This document shows positions 1 to 5,583 of a stretch of DNA of 5,583 bases, piece by piece; the stretch's first letter is position 1, and the number at the start of each line of letters is the position of its first letter. Position numbers and translations under genes: made by a program. This stretch comes from Kordiimonadaceae bacterium (GTDB taxonomy: Bacteria; Pseudomonadota; Alphaproteobacteria; Sphingomonadales; Emcibacteraceae). The notes below the pieces were generated by a model. The model was not told the origin of the DNA. It saw nothing but the letters and a program-made list of their open reading frames with translations, and searched no databases. The stretch lies in assembly GCA_018699075.1 (NCBI GenBank), contig JABIPV010000308.1:1-5583 (forward strand). The letters run 5' to 3'.

Positions 1-431
1 GTCGCCGCATTGCCGCCAACCGTGCAGCTGCCCCGTGCGCCTAGATCAATGGGATAATAAAAACCTTTTTCTGCGACTTTATTTTGTACATTTTCCAGTA
101 TCGCGCCTGCTTGAATGGTTATAGTGCCGCCAATTTGATCAATTTCTTCAATTTTATTCATCCGCTGGGTTGAAATAACCACATGGTCTGGTGTTGTGTC
201 GGCGGCCTTTGAGCATCCAGTAACCCCACCGTGGGTAACAACGATTTGTCCCTCGTCGTTACAGCGTTTTAATATCTCTGATAATTCTTGCACGGTGTTA
301 GGTTTAATAACCGCCTTGGCTGATATGGGGGTTGGGTCCCAATAACTACTGGCACGATTGGTGATGGCTTCACCCGTTTGAATGGTGTTTTCGCCAAAAT
401 CTGTAATAAGCTGATTAATAAAGTCGGACAT
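1..431 (-). CDS. FAD-binding oxidase, GlcD / D-2-hydroxyacid dehydrogenase type (3' part missing)
   Basis: This is the N-terminal part (143 codons) of a flavoprotein with the PCMH-type FAD-binding fold; the family is usually about 460-480 residues, so roughly two thirds lies beyond the window. Seen in the translation: a lead-in typical of the family (VIKPNTVQELSEIL, residues 41-54), the FAD-pyrophosphate loop THGGVTG (66-72), a strand with VVISTQRMNKIEEID (84-98), the QAGAILENVQ segment (107-116), and LGARGSCTVGGN (130-141), a hallmark of D-lactate, glycolate and D-2-hydroxyglutarate dehydrogenases. Such enzymes oxidise a D-2-hydroxyacid to the 2-oxoacid and pass electrons to quinone or another acceptor; the substrate is set by the missing C-terminal domain. 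The ATG at 431 is preferred because GGAAA lies just upstream; an in-frame ATG at 443 would add four residues but has no visible ribosome site. It is divergent from the sugar kinase operon, so a shared role is possible but unproven. Confidence 0.85.
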   Translation of the reverse strand, partial: MSDFINQLITDFGENTIQTGEAITNRASSYWDPTPISAKAVIKPNTVQELSEILKRCNDEGQIVVTHGGVTGCSKAADTTPDHVVISTQRMNKIEEIDQIGGTITIQAGAILENVQNKVAEKGFYYPIDLGARGSCTVGGNAA

Positions 432-545
432 AGTTTTCCACATTTTTAAATATCTAGAATGGCTTCAATATAACATTGATTTATAGTGTTGCAATGGTGG
501 TTATTTTCGTTCAAAGTCCTTGCGAAATAAAAATGAGAAACAGAC
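432..545. promoter_or_regulatory. Divergent intergenic promoter region
   Basis: This AT-rich gap of about 114 bases separates the leftward FAD oxidase from the rightward sugar kinase operon, so it should contain promoters for both. The leftward promoter is listed separately. For the rightward direction the best -10 candidate is TATAGT at 482-487, but no good -35 box sits at the right distance, so it may need an activator. A weak inverted repeat, TTTCG (505-509) and CGAAA (523-527) with a 13-base spacer, lies just before the kinase gene and could be an operator half-site pair; five-base arms are short enough to be chance. No MetJ-like box or riboswitch was recognised. Confidence 0.5.
467..494 (-). 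promoter_or_regulatory. Candidate sigma70-type promoter of the FAD oxidase gene
   Basis: On the minus strand TTGCAA (494-489, four of six matches to the TTGACA -35 box) is followed after 16 bases by TATATT (472-467, five of six matches to TATAAT). Transcription would begin near 460, leaving a leader of about 30 bases before the ATG at 431. TTGCAA is its own reverse complement, so the same hexamer reads on the plus strand, but there it has no good -10 partner. Assigned by eye from spacing and consensus only. Confidence 0.4.
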
Positions 546-1517
546 ATGTTTAAAGTAATTTCATATGGCGAAGTGCTAATCGATATGCTGTCCAATAAGT
601 TGGGTAGTGACCATGATAATGGACAAGAAAGTTTCACAAAATTTCCGGGAGGGGCACCGGCTAATGTGGCTGCGGCAGTGTCGCGCCTTGGTGGCGAAGG
701 TTATTTTGTTGGTAAAATTTCTACGGATATGTTTGGTCAGTTTCTAAAAAAATCACTAAACGCGATAGGTGTCAAAACTGATTATGTGACTTATACCGAT
801 ACTGAAAGTACGGCGCTGGCATTTGTTTCTCTTGATGAAAATGGTGAGCGAAGCTTTGAATTTTACCGCGATAACACGGCGGATATGAATTACCGGATCA
901 GCGATTTTAAAACCGAATGGTTTGAAGGCAATGGCATTTTTCATGCGTGTTCAAATACCCTTACGTCTAAGGATACCTTTAAAGTCACAATGGCTGGCCT
1001 TCAAATGGCCAAAAATAATGACTGGATTGTCAGTTTTGATGTCAATTTAAGAATTAATCTTTGGGCAGTGGATGCGGACCCTGCTTCAAGAATTTGGCAA
1101 TGTTTAAGCCACGCCAATCTTATAAAGTTCAGTAAAGAAGAGTTCGAGTATTTAGCGGGTGATGATGATGAACAATCGGTTCTTGCAAAAATTTTTCAAA
1201 GTGCGTTACTTGTCCTTATAACGGACGGTGGAAATCCACTTCGTTATTTTACCAAAGATGGTGAAGGGGAATTGTTGCCGCCAATATCCGATATAGTGGA
1301 TAGCACAGCGGCAGGTGATGCATTTGTCGGTGGGTTATTATATTCGCTAGCTAAAGATCAAGTTACCGCATCTGACCTTGAGAACTTTAAAGTAAGTTCA
1401 CCTGAACTTGAAAATGCACTTCGTTTTGCAAGCAGGTGTGGCGCTTATACAGTGACTAAAAAAGGGGCTTTTACAGCCCTTGCGGATCAAGATGACTTAA
1501 AGAAAATGGACTTTTAA
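546..1517 (+). CDS. PfkB-family sugar kinase, probable fructokinase
   Basis: A cytoplasmic ATP-dependent sugar kinase of the ribokinase/PfkB family, 323 residues, the usual size for fructokinases. Seen: the N-terminal start VISYGEVLIDM (4-14), the sugar-binding signature FPGGAPANVAAAVSRLGG (33-50) that is characteristic of fructokinases, FDVNLR (164-169, where many relatives have DPNxR), ITDGG (225-229) near the nucleotide site, and the catalytic signature DSTAAGDAF (252-260) with catalytic base Asp258 and the anion-hole residues A-A-G-D. Many relatives have GAGD here; AAGD also occurs in active family members such as ribokinase. The likely reaction is fructose + ATP to fructose 6-phosphate. 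The stop overlaps the start of the isomerase gene in TAATG, which points to translational coupling, and an aldose-ketose isomerase would supply the ketose substrate. The ribosome site is weak (GAG about 8 bases before the ATG). Other ketohexoses cannot be excluded. Confidence 0.87.
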   Translation: MFKVISYGEVLIDMLSNKLGSDHDNGQESFTKFPGGAPANVAAAVSRLGGEGYFVGKISTDMFGQFLKKSLNAIGVKTDYVTYTDTESTALAFVSLDENGERSFEFYRDNTADMNYRISDFKTEWFEGNGIFHACSNTLTSKDTFKVTMAGLQMAKNNDWIVSFDVNLRINLWAVDADPASRIWQCLSHANLIKFSKEEFEYLAGDDDEQSVLAKIFQSALLVLITDGGNPLRYFTKDGEGELLPPISDIVDSTAAGDAFVGGLLYSLAKDQVTASDLENFKVSSPELENALRFASRCGAYTVTKKGAFTALADQDDLKKMDF

Positions 1518-2692
1518 TGACAGAGACATTTAATGATAAAACCTTTTTAGAACAACATATCAAACATTCGATGGCCTTTTATCATCCCAAATGTATTGAT
1601 GAACAGGGCGGGTTTTTCCAAATATATCGTGATGATGGTCATATTATTGACCGAAGCACACGTCATTTGGTCAGTAGCTGTCGGTTCGTATTTACCTATT
1701 CGATGTATGCAAAATATTTTAATGAAAGTGATTATAAGACACAGGTCGAACACGGTGTAAATTACTTAAGGGAGCATCATTTAAATAAAGATACCGGGGG
1801 ATATGCTTGGGTAATTAACGATGGTAAAGTTGTTGATGATACAAATCATTGTTATGGTCTTTCTTTTGTATTACTGGCTTATTCTTCGGCGGTTAAAGCA
1901 GGAATTGAAAGCGCTAAAGAATATATCTACGAAACGTTTGATGTGTTGGAAAATCACTTTTGGCTTGAGGAATTTGGCCTTTATGCGGATGAAATTAGTG
2001 GCGACTGGGCCAAAGTCTCTCCTTACCGTGGTCAAAATGCCAATATGCACAGTTGCGAGGCGATGATAGCAGCTTACGAAGCAACGAGTGATGATAAGTT
2101 TCTACAGCGTGCCCGCACCATTGCCCATAATATTTGTGTCCGTCAAGCGGACCTTGCGGGCGGCATGGTATGGGAACATTATGATGAAAATTGGCAAGTG
2201 GACTGGGAATATAACAAAGAAGATCCTAAGAACTTGTTCCGCCCATGGGGATTTCAACCGGGCCATCTGACAGAATGGTCAAAACTATTGATGATGCTTA
2301 ACCGTATTTCCCCTGAAAATTGGATGGTAAAGCGCGCAATTGAGTTTTTTGATGTTGCCATGGATAAAGCATGGGATTATGAACATGGCGGTATTTGTTA
2401 TGGCTTTGCCCCAAATGGTTCCGTTTGTGACGATGATAAATATTTCTGGGTTCAAGCAGAAAGCTTTGCGGCGGCTGCGCATATGGCAATTGGCACTGGC
2501 GATGACAAATATTGGGACTGGTATAAGAAAATCTGGCAATATTCATGGGACCATATGGTTGATCATGAATATGGAGCTTGGTTTTGTACCCTTACCCAAG
2601 ACAATGTAAAATATAGTGATGTAAAAAGTCCTACCGGTAAAACGGACTATCATACAATGGGGGCATGTTATGAGGTGCTCTCTATTTTGTAG
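1517..2692 (+). CDS. AGE-family sugar isomerase/epimerase, probable D-mannose isomerase
   Basis: A 391-residue cytoplasmic enzyme of the N-acylglucosamine 2-epimerase (AGE) family, which folds as an alpha6/alpha6 barrel; 390-420 residues is normal. Members include N-acylglucosamine 2-epimerase, cellobiose 2-epimerase, mannose isomerase and sulfoquinovose isomerase YihS. Seen: STRHLVSSCRFVF (47-59) with the active-site Arg49/His50 region, NANMHSCEAMIAAYEA (174-189) with His178, FRPWGFQPGHLTEWSKLL (241-258) with Arg242, His250 and Glu253, WVQAESFAAA (311-320), and TDYHTMGACYE (377-387) with His379. The last two histidines match the general acid/base pair known for the family. With the fructokinase directly upstream (one-base overlap), the simplest reading is mannose (or lyxose) to a ketose that is then phosphorylated. 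A 2-epimerase acting on a disaccharide, or a different aldose, cannot be excluded from sequence alone. The start ATG is fixed by the TAATG overlap; GGA lies six bases upstream. Confidence 0.85.
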   Translation: MTETFNDKTFLEQHIKHSMAFYHPKCIDEQGGFFQIYRDDGHIIDRSTRHLVSSCRFVFTYSMYAKYFNESDYKTQVEHGVNYLREHHLNKDTGGYAWVINDGKVVDDTNHCYGLSFVLLAYSSAVKAGIESAKEYIYETFDVLENHFWLEEFGLYADEISGDWAKVSPYRGQNANMHSCEAMIAAYEATSDDKFLQRARTIAHNICVRQADLAGGMVWEHYDENWQVDWEYNKEDPKNLFRPWGFQPGHLTEWSKLLMMLNRISPENWMVKRAIEFFDVAMDKAWDYEHGGICYGFAPNGSVCDDDKYFWVQAESFAAAAHMAIGTGDDKYWDWYKKIWQYSWDHMVDHEYGAWFCTLTQDNVKYSDVKSPTGKTDYHTMGACYEVLSIL

Positions 2693-2701
2693 AATGTTAA
2701 T

Positions 2702-3877
2702 TTGAAAGTTAATATATTGAAGAAAAATATAACCAGAACGACGCGCCTGCTTAAGGATAAAGCTCACTCAAAAAGGGCGGTAGCCCCACCGATTTATCAA
2801 ACATCGTTATTTTCGTTTGAAAAATATAGCGATTTAGAAGAATCCTTCTGTGGCATTGGCGATCATGAAATTTATTCCCGTGTTCGAAACCCCACTGTTT
2901 CTTTGTTCGAAGAAAAAGTGGCTGAACTTGAAGGCGGCGAAGCGGCGGCGGCCTTTGCATGCGGTATGGGGGCCATCAGTGGTGTGATCATGGAACTTGC
3001 GGAACAAGGCGATAGAATTGTTACCGTTAAACATACCTATCCTGATGCGTACCGTTTTATGAAGCAGCTTTGTAAAAAGTTTGGGATGACGACAGAATTC
3101 GTTGATGGTACTGACCTTGACGCTATTGAAAAAAGCATACAAGGCGCGAAGTTACTGTACCTTGAAAGTCCTGGCTCTTTTATGATGGAAGAACAAAACC
3201 TCGCGGCCATCGCGACGCTTGCCAAAAAGCATGGAGTTATTACTATTATTGATAACAGTTGGTCAACGCCTTTTCTGCAAAACCCAATTGAGCTTGGCAT
3301 TGATGTTGTGATCCATTCTGCATCAAAATATATTTCCGGTCATAGCGATGTCGTGGCGGGGATCGCCGTTAGCAGACAAGAACTGATTACAGAAATTAAA
3401 AGAAATTCGACGGCCCTCCTTGGTGCTAAGTTGTCTGCCCATGAAGCGGGGCTTCTTCTTCGCGGTTTAAGAACACTGCCGGTTCGGTTAAAACAGCATC
3501 AGGAAAGCGCTTTAATTATCATTGATAAACTGGTAAGGCACCCCGCCGTTGCAAAAGTCTATCATCCTTATGTGGATAAGAAGGATTTTTCGACACTGAA
3601 AGGCTATTCAAGTTTGCTCAGTATAGATCTTGCAGATGATATAGATGTTATTAAATTTTGTGACGCCTTTGAAATTTTCCATATTGGTGTCAGTTGGGGA
3701 GGTTATGAAAGCCTAGTGTTACCCGCACTCGCCTCGATTAAAAGGGGTGGAGAATTTAACTCTGCCGTAGATTTCAATCTTTCCCCGCAATGTGTGCGTT
3801 TGTTTATTGGACTTGAGGATGTGAACGATCTATGGTCTGATATAGAAAATGCACTAGAAAAAGCTAAAAAAGCATAA
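2702..3877 (+). CDS. PLP-dependent Cys/Met-metabolism lyase, cystathionine beta-lyase (MetC) type
   Basis: A cytoplasmic fold-type I PLP enzyme of the Cys/Met metabolism family, 391 residues, usual length. Seen: PPIYQTSLF (29-37), YSRVRNPT (58-65; Tyr58 and Arg60 hold the PLP phosphate of the partner subunit), CGMGAIS (87-93), Tyr113 (stacks on PLP), LYLESPGSFMME (152-163), IIDNSWSTPF (182-191) with Asp184 pairing with the PLP nitrogen, HSASKYISGHSDVVAG (205-220) with PLP-lysine Lys209, SWGGYESLVLPAL (331-343), and VRLFIGLEDVNDL (365-377) with Arg366 for the substrate carboxylate. The SWGGYESL motif with Trp332 and the IGLEDVxDL ending resemble E. coli MetC rather than gamma-synthases or methionine gamma-lyase, so beta-elimination of cystathionine or another S-conjugate (giving pyruvate, ammonia and a thiol) is inferred. 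There is no usable ATG: TTG at 2702, or in-frame TTG at 2717 preceded by GAAAG, must start it. It lies 9 bases after the isomerase and 13 before a transporter, suggesting one transcript. Confidence 0.82.
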   Translation: MKVNILKKNITRTTRLLKDKAHSKRAVAPPIYQTSLFSFEKYSDLEESFCGIGDHEIYSRVRNPTVSLFEEKVAELEGGEAAAAFACGMGAISGVIMELAEQGDRIVTVKHTYPDAYRFMKQLCKKFGMTTEFVDGTDLDAIEKSIQGAKLLYLESPGSFMMEEQNLAAIATLAKKHGVITIIDNSWSTPFLQNPIELGIDVVIHSASKYISGHSDVVAGIAVSRQELITEIKRNSTALLGAKLSAHEAGLLLRGLRTLPVRLKQHQESALIIIDKLVRHPAVAKVYHPYVDKKDFSTLKGYSSLLSIDLADDIDVIKFCDAFEIFHIGVSWGGYESLVLPALASIKRGGEFNSAVDFNLSPQCVRLFIGLEDVNDLWSDIENALEKAKKA

Positions 3878-3890
3878 TTAGGGAATAATA

Positions 3891-5333
3891 ATGGCGGTTG
3901 GCGACGGAACGAATATTAAGAAAGATATTTCACTTTTAGAAGCCACTGCCCCCCTTATCACTATGTTAGCCAGTTTAATAATCGGCGGTATGTTTATCCC
4001 GGTTAATGCAGAATTTCTCATAGTTGTTTTATTGTTTTCAGCAATCGTAGCCGGCATTTCCGCGCGAAGATTTGGCTTTGGCTGGAAAGATATTCAAAAA
4101 TCAACCGGTGACAAGATAAGCTATGCTTTGCCTGCCGTGCTCATTTTACTTTCAATTGGTATTTTAATTGGTTCGTGGATGTATAGCGGTACGATCCCAA
4201 TGCTGGTTTATTATGGCATTCAATTGGTAAATCCGGAATATATTGTTTTAACAGCGTTTCTTGTGACGGCCGTGATGTCATTAACGGGTTCATCGTGGGC
4301 TGCTGCGGGGACAATTGGTGTGGCACTGATCGGTGTTGCCGCGGCAATGGAAGCTCCCATGGCGGCGACAGCGGGTGCGATTGTATCGGGTGCTTACTTT
4401 GGTGATAAATTATCGCCTTTATCAGATTCCACCAACGTGTGCGCGCTAGGTGCTGGTGCAAATCTTTATGATCATATTCGACATATGCTTTATACAGCAG
4501 GACCTTCTTTTGTGGTCGCTTTCACTGTTTATTTATTCGTGGGTTTTTTTACAGACATAAGTGAAATGATGGCGGACCCTTCCAGCAGTCCGATATTGGG
4601 TGAATTGGAGCAGATTTATACTTTTAGTTGGATTTTAATGTTGCCGCCATTGATTGTGATTGTGGGAACATTTAAGCGTTATGAAGCGGCCCTGGCTATG
4701 GGCGTTTCTTCCATAGTTGCAATTATTGTTGGTTTAACGGTACAGGACTTTAGTGCAATTAATGCGCTAAAGTCGGCGATCGTTGGATTTAATGGAAATA
4801 TGGTTGGCGGCGATGGTGCAGAGCACAGTGATATGCTGTTGATGCTGCTTAATCGTGGCGGCATATATTCTATGTCAAATACGTTGATCTTGATTATTTC
4901 CGCCTTTTTGCTCGCAGGGGCGATGGATCTTTCCGGTGCACTGTCAAAATTACTTCATTCAATGCTCCAATTTGTCAATTCGATCTTTAGCCTGATCGCG
5001 GCGACACTGGCTTCGGGTATTGTGATGGTCGGAATGACCAGCCATAACAGTGTTTCCGCACTAATTGTGGGAGGATTATTTGAAGATTCGTATAAAGAAC
5101 AGGGACTGGCAACCGTAAATTTATCGCGGTCAATGGAAGACAGTATCACGATATTGGAAAGTTTAATGCCGTGGACGGTGTCGGGAATGTATATGGCTGT
5201 GACACTTGGGGTGCCAACGGTGGAGTTAGCGCCTTGGGCGGTATTTAATTATTGTGGGTTATTATTTTCATTATTAATCGCTGCAACGTATAAATACACA
5301 GGGTTTGGTATAAAAATGCTGGAAAAAGAATAA
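3891..5333 (+). CDS. NhaC-family Na+/H+ antiporter-type transporter
   Basis: A polytopic inner-membrane protein of 480 residues, usual for the NhaC family, whose members exchange Na+ and H+ or couple them to malate/lactate (MleN) or amino acids (MetT-type methionine transporters). Seen: about 11-12 hydrophobic spans (for example 20-37, 41-58, 79-97, 131-151, 205-222, 244-260, 265-283, 328-345, 363-383, 431-446, 451-466), the motif GSWMYSGTIPMLVYYG (94-109), LTGSSWAAAGTIGVAL (131-146), GDKLSPLSDSTN (171-182) with charged residues in a membrane region, NRGGIYSMSNTL (321-332), TSHNSVSALIVGGLF (383-397) and LSRSMEDSITILESLMPW (411-428). The last region differs from the EDxGTxxSPLIPW pattern common in NhaC proteins, which may mean another substrate. 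A good ribosome site AGGGA lies 6 bases before the ATG. It follows the PLP lyase by 13 bases and is followed by a paralogue, so amino acid or organic anion exchange is as likely as simple pH control. Confidence 0.85.
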   Translation: MAVGDGTNIKKDISLLEATAPLITMLASLIIGGMFIPVNAEFLIVVLLFSAIVAGISARRFGFGWKDIQKSTGDKISYALPAVLILLSIGILIGSWMYSGTIPMLVYYGIQLVNPEYIVLTAFLVTAVMSLTGSSWAAAGTIGVALIGVAAAMEAPMAATAGAIVSGAYFGDKLSPLSDSTNVCALGAGANLYDHIRHMLYTAGPSFVVAFTVYLFVGFFTDISEMMADPSSSPILGELEQIYTFSWILMLPPLIVIVGTFKRYEAALAMGVSSIVAIIVGLTVQDFSAINALKSAIVGFNGNMVGGDGAEHSDMLLMLLNRGGIYSMSNTLILIISAFLLAGAMDLSGALSKLLHSMLQFVNSIFSLIAATLASGIVMVGMTSHNSVSALIVGGLFEDSYKEQGLATVNLSRSMEDSITILESLMPWTVSGMYMAVTLGVPTVELAPWAVFNYCGLLFSLLIAATYKYTGFGIKMLEKE

Positions 5334-5351
5334 AATATAAGGGACGTAAGA

Positions 5352-5583
5352 ATGATTGAACATAAACAGGGAAAAACAGATATTACACTGATTGAGGCAA
5401 TGGCGCCTTTAGTCACGATGTTCTTGGCATTTGTAATTGGCGGTTTATTCGTTCCTATTGGTGCCGAATTTCTAATTATGGCATTGCTTTTATCTGCTGC
5501 GGTTGCGGCAATTTTTGCGGGTAAATATAATCATGGCTGGAAAGATATTCAAAGAGCAGCGGGTCAGAAAATATCCGGCGCAC
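5352..5583 (+). CDS. Second NhaC-family transporter (3' part missing)
   Basis: The first 77 codons of a second NhaC-family membrane transporter, cut by the window end. Starting a few residues in (DITLIEAMAPLVTM, residues 10-23) it aligns without gaps to residues 11-79 of the preceding transporter, with 39 identical residues in 69 counted by eye; shared blocks include AEFLI and GWKDIQ. Two hydrophobic spans (about 18-37 and 38-56) match the first two spans of its neighbour. A ribosome site AAGGG lies 8 bases before the ATG, and only 18 bases separate it from the previous stop, so it should be on the same transcript. The pair is a tandem duplication; whether the two work as separate transporters with different substrates or form one complex cannot be told here. 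Confidence 0.85.
   Translation, partial: MIEHKQGKTDITLIEAMAPLVTMFLAFVIGGLFVPIGAEFLIMALLLSAAVAAIFAGKYNHGWKDIQRAAGQKISGA

Noticed and set aside
501..530. TTTCG/CGAAA inverted repeat as a defined operator
   Set aside because: Only five matching bases per arm and a 13-base spacer with no internal symmetry; mentioned in the intergenic entry but not called as a site.
446..637. Minus-strand 63-codon open frame spanning the divergent gap and the kinase 5' end
   Set aside because: It overlaps the kinase start antisense and the oxidase promoter region, resembles no family I know, and has no convincing ribosome site.
1517..2692. AGE-family isomerase plus PfkB kinase as the first two steps of sulfoquinovose breakdown (YihS/YihV)
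   Set aside because: The kinase carries the fructokinase FPGGAPANVA signature, unlike YihV, and no sulfofructose-phosphate aldolase, sulfolactaldehyde reductase or sulfoquinovosidase is in view. Kept only as an alternative for the isomerase.
2834..3142. Minus-strand 102-codon open frame inside the lyase gene
   Set aside because: Antisense to the PLP-binding region, no recognisable domain and no promoter or ribosome site; a shadow frame.
4141..4461. Minus-strand 106-codon open frame inside the first NhaC gene
   Set aside because: Antisense to well-conserved transporter motifs; its composition (rich in His, Gln, Pro, Ser) is that of a shadow frame.
5334..5351. Terminator or attenuator between the two NhaC genes
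   Set aside because: The 18-base gap shows a ribosome site but no hairpin followed by a T run.

Overview
The window looks like part of a moderately AT-rich proteobacterial chromosome, possibly from a marine species. This is inferred from the AT-rich third codon positions, short intergenic gaps and the protein families present; no taxonomic marker is in view. It holds four complete genes and two genes cut by the window ends. No RNA genes, mobile elements, CRISPR arrays or clear terminators were seen.

Left end (1-431, minus strand): the N-terminal third of an FAD-linked oxidase of the GlcD / D-2-hydroxyacid dehydrogenase type. It is transcribed away from the rest. A gap of about 114 bases (432-545) separates it from a rightward gene set and must hold the promoters for both directions. 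A reasonable sigma70-like promoter can be read for the leftward gene; the rightward one is not clear.

Right part (546-5583, plus strand): five genes packed like one operon. They are a PfkB-family fructokinase (546-1517), an AGE-family sugar isomerase/epimerase (1517-2692, start overlapping the previous stop), a MetC-type PLP-dependent C-S lyase (2702-3877, probable TTG start), an NhaC-family Na+/H+ antiporter-type transporter (3891-5333), and the beginning of a second, clearly paralogous NhaC-family transporter (5352 onward).

The first two genes make a sensible pair: an aldose-ketose isomerase such as mannose isomerase makes fructose, and fructokinase phosphorylates it to enter glycolysis. 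The lyase and the two transporters suggest a second module. Some NhaC-family members carry amino acids (for example the methionine transporter MetT), so uptake and cleavage of a sulfur-containing amino acid or S-conjugate is a plausible but unproven reading. Why the two modules share one transcription unit is the main open question. I saw no clearly novel defence or mobile system.
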